Assembly (NCBI GenBank): GCA_012517205.1
Contig: JAAYVL010000158.1
Span: 1 to 49,630, forward strand
Source of the DNA: Verrucomicrobiota bacterium
Lineage (GTDB): Bacteria > Verrucomicrobiota > Verrucomicrobiia > Limisphaerales > UBA8199
Direction: 5' to 3'
DNA: 49,630 nucleotides
Positions 17,371-25,996 of the stretch are shown one piece after another. The notes beneath the pieces were generated by a model that made no database searches, was not told the DNA's origin, and worked only from the letters and a program-made list of their open reading frames with translations. The first letter of the stretch is position 1. Each line of letters opens with the position of its first letter. The position numbers and the translations under genes are program-made.

Positions 17371-18927
17371 TCAGCCGGAAAGGCGCTTTTGAATCGCCCG
17401 CCACCAACCGCGCCAGTCGGCCTCCCCCCGGCGGCGGCAGTAGGTCTTCAGAAAAAAGGCCGCCTGCCGGGTTGAAACCGCCGGGTGAACGAGCGTTTCC
17501 CGGGCCAGCCGCTCGAGATCCGCCTCCGCCCGCGCCGTCGCGCCCCACCGCACCCGGCGCACGCCGTCCAGGTCAATCAAATGCGGCTGCAACTGCCCGT
17601 CGAACAACACGTTGGTGGCCTTGAGATCCCGATGGGAAAAACCGGCGTCATGCAAGAGCGCCAGCTCCTGCGCCAGCCGCCGCAGCGCCTCCCGCAGTTG
17701 CGGCGGCCGCCGCGCGAGCAACTCCGCCAGGGTGATGGCCCCGGGGATTTCCGTCATCAGCAGATACGCGCAAACCGGCCAGCGCAGCCGCCGCCGCTCG
17801 CCCACCGCCAGCATCCTGGCCGCGGCAACGCCCGCCTGCTCTAGCCACAGCCCCTTGCGAAAGGCCCGCCGGGCGCGCGAGGGACGAAAGCAATCGCGCA
17901 GCCGGTGCCGCAACCGGCCATAATTCAACCGCCGCAAAACCCAGCCGGGCCCCGCCGGCTGCGGTATGCGCACGAGGGTGACATTGCGCGAGTTCTTGAG
18001 GCGCAGCGCCGCGTCCCGCAAACGCGCCTCCGGATCCTGGAGCAGCGCCTGCAGGGCGTCCGCCTGAAGCACCGGGCGGACCACCCAGCGCACCGGCCCG
18101 ACACGCCGCACCGTCAACGGCATCGCCAGGGAACGGCCGACCCGCCGCACCCATTCGCGCGGCTCAAGCGCGCCTTTCCGCGCCCGGCAATACTCGGCGA
18201 TAAACCACAGCTTCTCCCGCCGGGTGGCGGGACCCCGCGCGTGCAGCCGCCGCAAATCCTTCACCACCCGCCAGCGCGGAAACCACGCCCGCCGCACCAG
18301 CGCATCCAGGTCTATCAGGTACAACCGGGGGCGGCGCCCGGGCGCCAGCTGAATCAGCAGATTATTGCGGTTCGCGTCCGAGTGGGAAAGCTTCGCCTCA
18401 TGAAGCTGCGCAAAACAGCGGGCGAGCGCGCGAAGCATGGGAACCCGGTGCGCGCCCCGCGGAGCGGCCAGGTCGCATTCCAACCAGGTTCGCGCGTCCG
18501 GAATCTCCTCTGTGATCAGCCAGGCATCGCGCAGCCAGCCGGCAACCCGGTATTCCCCCGCCGCAACCGGCGGCGCCGTGGGGACGCCCAGCCGCTGCAA
18601 CTCCAGGCCCCGGCGAAAGGAGCGAACCGCCTTGGAAAGCCGAAACCAGCTCTTGCAACTTTGCCAGGCCTCGGCGAGGTAGCGCTTGATGAAAACCCGG
18701 CCGCCTGACCCCGGCAACCTGGCGCGGAAGACCTGGGTGGTTCGCTTGGGCGGGTTCCGAACGACGCGCTCGGCCGGGGGCGCCACGAGCTGCTCCGGCG
18801 CGGCCCAGGCCGATTGCATCGCCGGGGTGGCGTGCGCCGCCCGGACTTCCCAACGCCACCGGCCCGCCGTTATCCGGCAGACCTGGCCGGCGGCGGCGTT
18901 TTGCGTCTGTTCCACATGCGGCTTCAT
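17371..18927 (-). CDS. Tandem double LPS-core-type (Kdo/WaaP-like) sugar kinase
   Basis: The 518-residue protein holds two consecutive kinase domains of the Kdo/WaaP (RIO/protein-kinase-like) family. Domain 1 (about 60-260) has the ATP-site Lys in VFIKRYL (K81), the catalytic loop SHSDANRNNLL (H182, D184) and the metal Asp in LIDLDAL (D206). Domain 2 (about 310-510) has the catalytic loop SHRDLKATNVLF (H432, D434) and LIDLDGVRR (about D452). Its aligned ATP-site segment is WVLRRLN, so Arg replaces Lys. The two halves align well (SWFRLSKAVRSFRRGLELQRLGV against DCFRPSRARRAFRKGLWLEQAGV, in part), which indicates an internal duplication. These kinases phosphorylate core-sugar residues of lipopolysaccharide. 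It diverges from a WaaG-like glycosyltransferase gene. Confidence 0.8.
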   Translation of the reverse strand: MKPHVEQTQNAAAGQVCRITAGRWRWEVRAAHATPAMQSAWAAPEQLVAPPAERVVRNPPKRTTQVFRARLPGSGGRVFIKRYLAEAWQSCKSWFRLSKAVRSFRRGLELQRLGVPTAPPVAAGEYRVAGWLRDAWLITEEIPDARTWLECDLAAPRGAHRVPMLRALARCFAQLHEAKLSHSDANRNNLLIQLAPGRRPRLYLIDLDALVRRAWFPRWRVVKDLRRLHARGPATRREKLWFIAEYCRARKGALEPREWVRRVGRSLAMPLTVRRVGPVRWVVRPVLQADALQALLQDPEARLRDAALRLKNSRNVTLVRIPQPAGPGWVLRRLNYGRLRHRLRDCFRPSRARRAFRKGLWLEQAGVAAARMLAVGERRRLRWPVCAYLLMTEIPGAITLAELLARRPPQLREALRRLAQELALLHDAGFSHRDLKATNVLFDGQLQPHLIDLDGVRRVRWGATARAEADLERLARETLVHPAVSTRQAAFFLKTYCRRRGEADWRGWWRAIQKRLSG

Positions 18928-19311
18928 TGTTTGTCAGCCCGCAACCTCGGAAGTTGCCGGGAAATCTTGCGCCCGTCTTACGGCGGCTCACCCGGGCGGC
19001 ACCCCGCCAGCCCAACCGCAAGCGCTTCCCGGGATACTCAACCAATCACTGCCGGGCGGCAATCCATTTCCGCGGCCCGCGTGACCGTTCCCCCGCGCCT
19101 TTCCTCCTTGCGAAACCGGCGCGCCGGCCTCCGGCCCGCTTGATTCAGTCCAATGGCAGCCGCCGGCGGAAACCCCGCATATCGCTCAGCGGGCCGTTCG
19201 CGCGGCGCCGCCCCGCGCCGCCAGGCCCGCCTCCCGGCCCGCCCGTCCGTTCCGGACCCGCCCTTGGGTTTGGCTGGAAGTCTCCGCCGTTTTGGTGATA
19301 CTGGGGGCGGC
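18928..19311. other. Divergent intergenic region between kinase and glycosyltransferase genes
   Basis: This 384-bp GC-rich stretch must hold the outward promoters for the double-kinase gene (leftward) and the glycosyltransferase gene (rightward). I found no clear -35/-10 or -24/-12 pair. The glycosyltransferase frame stays open back to 19153, but that stretch codes for an Arg/Pro-rich sequence with no family similarity. Confidence 0.5.
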
Positions 19312-20439
19312 GTGCGCATCGGCATCATTAAAAGTAATTTCTTTCCGTCCGGCGGCGGGTCGGAGCGGTACACCCACGGCCTGGTGACCCAACTGCAGGC
19401 CCGCCACCACGCGGTGCATGTGCTGGCGGCCCGCTGGGATGAAACCGCGGCCGCGGCCGGCGTCACGCTCCAGCGCGTGCCGGCGCTTCGCTGGCCGGCT
19501 TTTGCGCGGGTCTTATCATTCGCCTTGAACAGCCGGCGCGCGCTCCCCACGGCGGGCTGCGATCTGATCCTGAGCATCGAGCGCACCCTGCGCCAGGATA
19601 TCAGCCGCGCCGGCGGTGGATGCCACCGGGAATGGTTGCGGCAACGGCAACGCTACCGCCCCGGCGGCGCCCGGGCGCTGGCCGGGTTGAACCCGCTTCA
19701 CCGCGCCTTGCTGTGGATCGAAAAGCGGACCTTCTCCCCCGCCAACACCCGCGTCATCATTGCCAATTCCCATCGCGGCAAGGAGGAAATCATCCGGCAT
19801 TACGGCTTCCCGGCCGAGCGCATTCGGGTCATCCACAACGGCACCGACAACGCCCGCTTTCGGCCTCCCCCCGCCCCACCGGCGCGCCCGCAGACCGTGC
19901 TCCTGCTCGCCGGATCGGGCTTCGAGCGCAAGGGCCTGGAATTTGCCCTGCGGGCGCTGGCCCGGCTGCCGCAAACGGTGCGCCTGGAAGTCGCCGGCAA
20001 AGGCCGCACCGCGCCGTACCAGCGGCTCGCCGCGCGGCTGGGCGTCGCGGACCGGCTCCGCTTCCTCGGCAGCGCAAACCGCATGGAGGACGTCTATGCC
20101 GGCGCCGACATCCTGGTGCATCCGGCCATCTACGAACCCTTCAGCAACGCCTGCCTGGAGGCGATGGCCTGCGGGCTGCCGGTGGTCAGCTCGCGCGTCA
20201 ACGGCGCTGCGGAAATCATCCGCCCCGGCCTCAACGGCAGCGTGGTCGAAGACCCGGCGGACAGCGCGGCGCTGGCGGCGGCCATTACGCCGTTCCTGGA
20301 TCCCGCCGCCCGCGCCCGCGCCGGCGCCGCCGCGCGCCAAACGGCCGAGGCCCTGCCGATGTCGCTCAACGTGGAAAAGACGCTTGCGGTGATCGAAGAA
20401 CTGCGGGCGAATCCCCTCCCGCCGGCCAGTCCTCCGTGA
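19312..20439 (+). CDS. GT4 (WaaG-like) glycosyltransferase
   Basis: The 375-residue protein is a GT-B fold retaining glycosyltransferase. Its N-terminal Rossmann domain starts VRIGIIKSNFFPSGGGSERY and has IANSHRGKEEIIRHYGFP. Its C-terminal domain has VLLLAGSGFERKGLE, RLRFLGSANRMEDVYAGADILVHP and the E-x7-E donor motif in YEPFSNACLEAMACGLPVV. This pattern, including the Ser/Asn of ANSHRGKEEI, is closest to WaaG, the LPS core heptose glucosyltransferase. The start is taken as GTG at 19312, preceded by GGGGGCGG; the upstream extension to 19153 is Arg/Pro-rich and unlike the family. Neighbouring kinase genes on both sides support a role in lipid-A-core or glycolipid assembly. Confidence 0.85.
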   Translation: MRIGIIKSNFFPSGGGSERYTHGLVTQLQARHHAVHVLAARWDETAAAAGVTLQRVPALRWPAFARVLSFALNSRRALPTAGCDLILSIERTLRQDISRAGGGCHREWLRQRQRYRPGGARALAGLNPLHRALLWIEKRTFSPANTRVIIANSHRGKEEIIRHYGFPAERIRVIHNGTDNARFRPPPAPPARPQTVLLLAGSGFERKGLEFALRALARLPQTVRLEVAGKGRTAPYQRLAARLGVADRLRFLGSANRMEDVYAGADILVHPAIYEPFSNACLEAMACGLPVVSSRVNGAAEIIRPGLNGSVVEDPADSAALAAAITPFLDPAARARAGAAARQTAEALPMSLNVEKTLAVIEELRANPLPPASPP

Positions 20440-20506
20440 CCCGGCGCGGCTGGGATGCGCCCCATCGCGCCGCGTGGCCGCCCGCGCCCGCCCTCCCGGC
20501 CGCCGT

Positions 20507-22675
20507 TCACCGCCAGGGGCGCAGCCACTTCTTGAGGCGATGCTTCCAATCGTAGTAATGAAACGCCAGCCGCATCCACCCCGCAAACCGGATGTTCGCC
20601 GCCAAAAAGTAGGCGCGCAGGAACTGTTCGCGCCCGCGCCACGCCAGCGGATGGCACAGCCGCATCAAGTCCGCCAGCCGCGGGCGAATCCCGAGGCCCT
20701 TGACGCCGATGCGCGCGCGGCCCGTATCAATCAGCGCGAACTCCAGGTTCCCGTCGGCCCCCCGCCGCAAGAGCAGGTTGCCCGCCGACAGATCACGATA
20801 AAAAACCCCGCGCCCATGCATGCGGGCCAGCAACTCCGCGATCTGCCGGAACAGGCCGGCCACGGGCTCCCCGAGGAATTCGGCGGCCCCGCCGTTCACG
20901 GCGTAGAAGGCCTGCCGCGCCGATGTCCCCCCCGCAAACGCGGCGCAAAGGTAGTAGCTCTCATGCGCATGCGGCCGCGCCGGATGCTCCAGCCAGGCGA
21001 CGGGCTCGGGCGTGGGAATCCCCCGCCGCAACAGTTCCTGCGCGCCATTCCAACTGCGCCGCGCCTTGCCGGCTTTGAACCTTTGCCGCCACCCGCGCAG
21101 CCCGGTCGCGGGCCGGAAATGCTTCACCACGATCTGACGCCGGGCATCCCAGGGCGCCGCCACGGACCAGACGCGGTTGCGCTTGTTGCGCAAAACCCTG
21201 GCCGCGGCGGAATCCATCGGCGCCAGCCGGCCCGGCAGCAAGGCGGCCGGGTCAATTTTATCCCCGGCCAGCCGCGCCAACGCCAGCCCGCGCCAGTCCG
21301 GCTGCCGGATCGGAACATATTCCGCTTCCCCGCGAGCCGCGAGGCGCAGGTCCGCCATTGAGCCGGGCGCAGGCGCCAGGCGAATCGCGGCCGCCGCCTT
21401 CCAGCGCAGATAGGTGGGCCGCTGGGTAAACAAAACCGGCGCCGCCGCCAAGAGCGCCCCCGTGCGATCAAAAGCTTCCGCGGCCCCCAAAGCCTCCGCC
21501 GCATAACAATCCGCCGCGACGGCGCAATCGCCGTTCCGGCACCAGACCGCGTGCAGCGTGTGCGCGGCCGATTGAAATTCAAGGATCTCCAGCGAGCCGC
21601 GCGCGGAGATTCGCCGCGTGAAGGTCGTCCCCGCCAAAAACCGGACCACCGTCTGGAAGGCGCGGAACGCGGGGCGAATGCGGTAATCGCCAACCTTCCC
21701 GTTGGCCCGCCCGTAGAACGTCACGTGAAACACCTCGGGGAAGAAGGTTGTCCCATCGTCAATCAAGCCCTCGCGCTGGCCAATCAGCGGCCCCCAATAC
21801 ACCCTTTGCAGGCCGCCGGACGCCGCCGCCAGGCAACCATACCGCGCCACATAATCCGCCTGCTGTTCTTCCACGTCCACCAGCAACCGCCGGATGCGGC
21901 GCAAACTCCACGACACATGCATGCTATAGGTCCGCGGCACTCCCGCCCACCGTCCGATGGCCCCCAGCAGCGCCGCTTTCCTGACCGTGTTAAACTTGAG
22001 GCGCGCGGCCCACCCCGGCCCCAAAATCTTGGGGTCAAACGCCTCCGGCTCGGTCGCCCGCTCGACAAACAGGTTGTTCGTGTGAATCTCGGGCCGGCAA
22101 CCGCGCTGCCGCAGCGCCTGCAAAATAGCCACGTTATAGAACGGCTCAAAATCCGTCACATTCGGCCCCGCCAGCACCAGCCCGCGCTCCCGCGCCTCCG
22201 CCCAGGCAATCTCCCACGCCCGGAGAAATCGCGGCACGGTAAACCCCGACCAGCGCCGGCGATTCACCGTCGAGCCGATCTCAAACAGTTCCACGCCGCC
22301 GCCGAAGCGCGCAAACGCATCGCGCACAAATTCCCGCCAGCGGGCCGCGCCGTCCGGCGTGTCCAGGGCCTCCATATCCCGCCGCGGCGCCACCAGGTGC
22401 AGCGCCACCCGGTAGCCCTCGCTCAACAGGCGCCCAACCAGGCGATCGGCAAAACCGCCCGGCGAATCATACCCGTAATCCACCCGCACACACTTCACGC
22501 CCAACTCACGCAACCGGGCGAGAATGTAATCATCGCACGCCGGATCCTCGGAGCTGGCAACGCACACCCCAAAAAAATCCTCCGGCAGGGAAACGGGCTG
22601 CTCTGGCTGATACGGCCACGAGTTGCGCCCCTGCGGCGAGAGAAAGAACGCAAGATTGGCGCAAGCCATTCGCAT
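20507..22675 (-). CDS. Fusion of a glycosidase-like TIM-barrel domain and an LPS-core-type kinase
   Basis: The ~722-residue protein joins two parts. Residues about 20-330 resemble clan-A glycoside hydrolases: ELGVKCVRVDYGYDSPGG, LLSEGYRVALHLVAP, then FEIGSTVNRRRWSGF at the place where such enzymes usually have an N-E-P acid/base motif, and VLAGPNVTDFEPF. There the expected Asn-Glu is replaced by Ser-Thr (near residue 133). A linker of about 180 residues follows. Residues about 505-720 form a Kdo/WaaP-like kinase with Lys in IVVKHF (near 515), FYRDLSAGNLLL (near 626) and LIDTGRAR. The start is taken as ATG 22675; a TTG at 22696 is in frame. It converges with the GT4 gene. Phosphorylation of a cell-envelope glycan is the likely role. 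Confidence 0.7.
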   Translation of the reverse strand: MRMACANLAFFLSPQGRNSWPYQPEQPVSLPEDFFGVCVASSEDPACDDYILARLRELGVKCVRVDYGYDSPGGFADRLVGRLLSEGYRVALHLVAPRRDMEALDTPDGAARWREFVRDAFARFGGGVELFEIGSTVNRRRWSGFTVPRFLRAWEIAWAEARERGLVLAGPNVTDFEPFYNVAILQALRQRGCRPEIHTNNLFVERATEPEAFDPKILGPGWAARLKFNTVRKAALLGAIGRWAGVPRTYSMHVSWSLRRIRRLLVDVEEQQADYVARYGCLAAASGGLQRVYWGPLIGQREGLIDDGTTFFPEVFHVTFYGRANGKVGDYRIRPAFRAFQTVVRFLAGTTFTRRISARGSLEILEFQSAAHTLHAVWCRNGDCAVAADCYAAEALGAAEAFDRTGALLAAAPVLFTQRPTYLRWKAAAAIRLAPAPGSMADLRLAARGEAEYVPIRQPDWRGLALARLAGDKIDPAALLPGRLAPMDSAAARVLRNKRNRVWSVAAPWDARRQIVVKHFRPATGLRGWRQRFKAGKARRSWNGAQELLRRGIPTPEPVAWLEHPARPHAHESYYLCAAFAGGTSARQAFYAVNGGAAEFLGEPVAGLFRQIAELLARMHGRGVFYRDLSAGNLLLRRGADGNLEFALIDTGRARIGVKGLGIRPRLADLMRLCHPLAWRGREQFLRAYFLAANIRFAGWMRLAFHYYDWKHRLKKWLRPWR

Positions 22676-22902
22676 GAATCCATGATCGCTCTTCAAAGCA
22701 CGCCGACTCTAGCAGCCGCTCCGACCCTTGTCAGCCTCCCATAAATCCGGAAAGCTCCCTCATTCCCGCCCTCCGGCCGGCCTCAGACACGAAAACCATC
22801 CCCTGCTCCAATCTAATCTAGCGCATTTCCAAGCGTTTAGAACAAGCCCTCCACCCGCCAGTTTCCCTCCGGCACCGGCATCTCATCCCCCTCCCAACCC
22901 AT

Positions 22903-23008
22903 CGTGTACAAGGGGGGTACAACGGGTGAACACCGGAGGTACATAGGATTTTTGCTTGTTCAACCGGCGAGCATCCCTTGTACTCCCGTTGTACACCCCT
23001 TGTACACG
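22903..23008. repeat. GTACA-rich imperfect inverted repeat, copy A
   Basis: The outer arms start CGTGTACAAGGGG (22903) and end CCCCTTGTACACG (23008). They pair over 24 bases with one mismatch (22903-22926 against 22985-23008), after which the left arm diverges. Several GTACA units recur inside the element. The right half, with GAGCATCCCTTGTAC, closely matches copy B at 45187-45281. Confidence 0.8.
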
Positions 23009-23124
23009 GCTTGAAGGGAGCGGGAAAGGAGCGGTAAGTGACGCAAATTCAGTGGGAAATCGTGGAATAGGCTTAATTGAGGTTGGTGGAGCGAAAAAGT
23101 AACGTTCGGCAGTAAAGCGCCGCC

Positions 23125-23147
23125 AACTGTCCAATAATTGGACAGTT
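23125..23147. promoter_or_regulatory. 23-bp perfect palindrome, copy A
   Basis: AACTGTCCAAT and ATTGGACAGTT flank a single central A. The shape is that of a binding site for a dimeric regulator, or part of a dispersed repeat. It lies about 130 bases before the start of the aminotransferase gene. A near-identical site occurs at 44941-44963. Confidence 0.6.
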
Positions 23148-23279
23148 TGATAAGGCTGTGGGGCATGGGGAGGATGGCATGGGAGTTGAGAAATTAAGAG
23201 GCTATCACCCCGGTTTGTCGTTAAATTATTCTCTGCTTGCGCGGACGGTGAGGCTTTGCAACTCTGCCTCACCTTACGG

Positions 23280-24398
23280 ATGCACTCAACGAGGACTGTC
23301 AAGTTCGTGGACCTGGCCCGGTTGCACGCGCCTATCGCGGCGCAGGTGGACGCGGCTGCGCTGCGGGTGCTGCGCGAGCAACGCTATATCCAGGGGCCGG
23401 ACGTGCGGGAGTTCGAGAAGGAGATGGCGGCCAGCCTGGACGGCGCGCCGGTCTGCAGTGTGTCCTGCGCCACCTCCGGTCTTCTGGTCGCGCTCCTGGG
23501 CCTGGGCATCGGGCCGGGCGATGAAGTCATCACCACGCCGCTGACGGCCATAGCCACGGCGGAGGCCATTAGCCTGGCGGGCGCGAAAGTGGTCTTCGCG
23601 GACCTGGAGCCTGAGGGCTTCTGCCTGGATCCGGAGGATGTGCGCCGCAAGATCACCCCCCGCACGCGGGCCATTATTCCGGTGCATATTTATGGGCTGC
23701 TGGCCGACCTGGACGCTTTGCAGGAAATTGCCCGCGCGCACGGGCTGAAGCTGATTGAAGACTGCGCCCAGGCGCAAGGCGCGCGTTATCGCGGCCGCCG
23801 GGCGGGAACCCTGGGGGATGCGGGAGTGTTTAGCTTCTTTCCCTCCAAGAACCTGGGCGGGTTTGGCGACGGCGGGGCGGTCACCGCGCGGGATCCGGAG
23901 GTTTTCCGCCGGATGCGAATGCTGGCCAACCACGGGCGCGAGTCCAAATATGACCACGAGCTGGTGGGCCTGAACAGCCGCCTCGATACGCTGCAGGCGG
24001 CGCTGTTGCGGGTGTGTTTGCCCTCCCTGGAGGGCTGGAATGCCGCCCGGCGGGCCGCGGCCAAAGTCTATGATCAATTGCTCGGCGGGATCCCCCAACT
24101 CCAAACGCCCCGGGCCCGGGCTCGCACGGAGCCGGTGTACCACCTTTACGTGGTGCGCGCGCCGGATCGGGAGGCGTTGGCGGACCACTTGCGCGGGCGG
24201 GGCATCGAGACCGGGCTGCATTACCCGCAACCGCTGCACGAAACCGGCGCCTATCGCCACCTCGGTTACCGGCGGGGCGACTTGCCGCGGGCCGAGGCGG
24301 CCTGTCGCTCGGTGCTTTCGCTGCCGATGCATCCCTGCCTGACCCGGGAAGAAATTGAAACCGTCTCCCGTGCCGTCGCGGATTATTTCCAGCCGTAA
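23280..24398 (+). CDS. DegT/DnrJ/EryC1-family PLP-dependent sugar aminotransferase
   Basis: The ~372-residue protein starts around VKFVDLARLHAPIAAQVDAA and has the family motifs: GPDVREFEKEMA, VSCATSGLLVAL, GDEVITTPLTAIATAEAI, LIEDCAQAQGARY, the PLP Schiff-base Lys in FSFFPSKNLGG, the gate GDGGAVT, and NSRLDTLQAALL. It transfers an amino group to a keto-sugar nucleotide used in surface polysaccharides. The frame is open from a TTG at 23256; the ATG at 23280 is preferred, but neither has a clear ribosome site. A GT2 glycosyltransferase gene follows after 17 bases and a membrane-protein gene after that, so these form an operon. Confidence 0.9.
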   Translation: MHSTRTVKFVDLARLHAPIAAQVDAAALRVLREQRYIQGPDVREFEKEMAASLDGAPVCSVSCATSGLLVALLGLGIGPGDEVITTPLTAIATAEAISLAGAKVVFADLEPEGFCLDPEDVRRKITPRTRAIIPVHIYGLLADLDALQEIARAHGLKLIEDCAQAQGARYRGRRAGTLGDAGVFSFFPSKNLGGFGDGGAVTARDPEVFRRMRMLANHGRESKYDHELVGLNSRLDTLQAALLRVCLPSLEGWNAARRAAAKVYDQLLGGIPQLQTPRARARTEPVYHLYVVRAPDREALADHLRGRGIETGLHYPQPLHETGAYRHLGYRRGDLPRAEAACRSVLSLPMHPCLTREEIETVSRAVADYFQP

Positions 24399-24415
24399 AG
24401 CGGCGGCGCGGCTTT

Positions 24416-25168
24416 ATGCCCATGACTCTCCCATCGCCCAGCCTGAGTGTCGTCATTCCCGTCTTCAACGAAGAGGATAATCTCCCCGCCTTGCTGGGGG
24501 AGCTGACCGCGGTCCTGCGCTCGCTGCAGTGCCCGTTTGAAATCCTCTGCGTGGATGACGCCAGCACCGACGGCAGTTGGGCGGTGTTGCGGCAGCTCCG
24601 CGCGCGGCACCCGGAGCTGCGGATCCTGCGGCACCGCGTCAACTCCGGGGAAAGCGCGGCGCAAGCGTCCGGCTTCGCCCGCGCCCGCGGCGAGATTCTC
24701 ATTACGATGGACGCCGATTTGCAGAACGATCCGCACGACATTCCGGCCATGCTCGCGGCGCTGCAACCCGGGGTGGCCGCGGTGGCCGGCGTGCGCCGGC
24801 AGCGGCTTGACGACGCCACGCGGCGCATTTCTTCGCGCATTGCCAACGGCTTCCGCAACTGGGTTACGGGCGACCGGATTGCCGACGCCGGCTGCACCTT
24901 CCGCGCGCTGCGCCGCGCGGCGGTCAGGGAGCTCCCGGTTTTCAATGGCCTGCACCGGTTCATTCCCACGCTGCTGCGCCGGCAGGGGTATCAGGTCGAG
25001 GAAATCCTGGTCAACCATCGCCCGCGCACGCGCGGCCAGTCGAAGTATGGCGTGGGCAACCGGGTGTGGCGCGGTCTGCGCGATTGCTTTGGCATCCGGT
25101 GGTACAGCGCCCGCGCGGTCCGCGGCGACCGCCTGCTGCCGGAGGAAGAGGCCCCCCCGGCGGGCTGA
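24416..25168 (+). CDS. GT2 (dolichyl-phosphate mannosyltransferase-like) glycosyltransferase
   Basis: The 250-residue protein is a GT-A family 2 enzyme: SLSVVIPVFNEEDNLPALL, FEILCVDDASTDGSW, HRVNSGESAAQASGFARA, the D-x-D-like metal motif TMDADLQNDP, and DAGCTFRALRR near the end of the catalytic domain. HRPRTRGQSKYG marks the acceptor side of polyprenyl-phosphate glycosyltransferases. There is no C-terminal membrane pair, so it is a soluble DPM1-type form. It probably makes polyprenyl-phosphate sugar for envelope glycans. It starts 17 bases after the aminotransferase and ends 3 bases before the next gene. Confidence 0.9.
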   Translation: MPMTLPSPSLSVVIPVFNEEDNLPALLGELTAVLRSLQCPFEILCVDDASTDGSWAVLRQLRARHPELRILRHRVNSGESAAQASGFARARGEILITMDADLQNDPHDIPAMLAALQPGVAAVAGVRRQRLDDATRRISSRIANGFRNWVTGDRIADAGCTFRALRRAAVRELPVFNGLHRFIPTLLRRQGYQVEEILVNHRPRTRGQSKYGVGNRVWRGLRDCFGIRWYSARAVRGDRLLPEEEAPPAG

Positions 25169-25171
25169 CAC

Positions 25172-25900
25172 ATGGCCACGATGGTCCAGGAGAGGGACCC
25201 GGCGGAGACCCGCCCGCCTGAACCGGCGGCCCGGCCCGGGGCGCTTTTGGTCAAGGCGCTGCTCTTTCTGGCGATTGCAATAGCCGGGATCGTGGCTTAC
25301 CGTTTCACGCCCCTTAAAGAATGGCTGCAGCCGGCCGGGGCCGCCGCCGACTGGGTTCGGCAGACCGGCTTCCGGGGCGTCGCGGCGTTCTTTCTGGTCA
25401 TGGCGCTCCTCATTGTGGTGGGGGTTCCGCGCCTGCTTTTCTGCCCGCTGGCCGGGGCCCTGTTCGGCTTCTGGGGCGGGATGGCGATGAGCGTGTTGGG
25501 CACAATGGCCAGTTATTATGCGGCTTTCCTGGTCATTCGGGGGCGGCGGCACAATACGAATCAGGCCCCGCCCTTGCATCCGAAGCTGGCTTTTCTGGCG
25601 GATCAGCCGGGGCTGGCGGCGGTGATCGTTTCGCGCATGTTGCCCGTGCCGGGCATGGTGGCCACCGTAGCCCTGGCCTTGAGCAATGTCCGCACCGGGG
25701 TCTATCTGGCGGGTTCGCTGGTGGGGCTGATCCCCGAAGCGGTGCCCCTGGTTCTGCTGGGGGCCGGGATGCTCCATTCAAGTTTCGAGAAGTTCTTCAA
25801 ACTGGCCTTGGCGGCCTTCGTTTGCATTCTTGCCGCCTGGGTGGCAATTCACTGCTTTTTGAAGCATTTCAAGCCTGGCCGCCCGGCGCATCAGCCGTAG
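25172..25900 (+). CDS. TVP38/TMEM64 (DedA-like) membrane protein
   Basis: The 242-residue protein has about six membrane segments. Family features are a first segment LLVKALLFLAIAIAGIVAY, then VGVPRLLFCPLAGALFGFWGG, LGTMASYYAAFLVIRGR and SRMLPVPGMVATVALALSNV. The LCPLAGALFG-type re-entrant loop and the Arg in ISRM-like SRMLPVPG are usual in VTT-domain proteins, which are linked to lipid scrambling and undecaprenyl-phosphate or membrane homeostasis. The start ATG at 25172 is three bases after the stop of the GT2 gene, so they are co-transcribed. A role in lipid-linked sugar carrier transport fits the neighbours but is an inference. Confidence 0.85.
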   Translation: MATMVQERDPAETRPPEPAARPGALLVKALLFLAIAIAGIVAYRFTPLKEWLQPAGAAADWVRQTGFRGVAAFFLVMALLIVVGVPRLLFCPLAGALFGFWGGMAMSVLGTMASYYAAFLVIRGRRHNTNQAPPLHPKLAFLADQPGLAAVIVSRMLPVPGMVATVALALSNVRTGVYLAGSLVGLIPEAVPLVLLGAGMLHSSFEKFFKLALAAFVCILAAWVAIHCFLKHFKPGRPAHQP

Positions 25901-25996
25901 CCAGCCCCATAGGAACACCCGTCAACCCACACTGCCTGATTGGCGCAAATTGAACGCGCGGATATCCCGTGCTGTCGCATCCCAGTAAACCTTTCT

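Larger units (their letters stand above)
22676..23279. other. Intergenic region with composite repeat, upstream of the aminotransferase gene
   Basis: This stretch of about 600 bp has lower GC than its neighbours and no credible gene. It holds copy A of the GTACA inverted repeat (22903-23008) and the TGTCCAA palindrome (23125-23147). A minus-strand open frame across it (23302 to 22883) just translates the repeat. The promoter of the DegT gene should lie in its right part. Confidence 0.7.

Noticed and set aside
22903..23008. CRISPR array or origin iterons
   Set aside because: The GTACA units are irregular in spacing, arranged as an inverted repeat, with no unique spacers and no cas, dnaA or rep gene nearby.
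22883..23302. A 139-codon minus-strand frame
   Set aside because: It simply translates the GTACA repeat and flanking sequence, has no domain, and overlaps the start of the aminotransferase gene.
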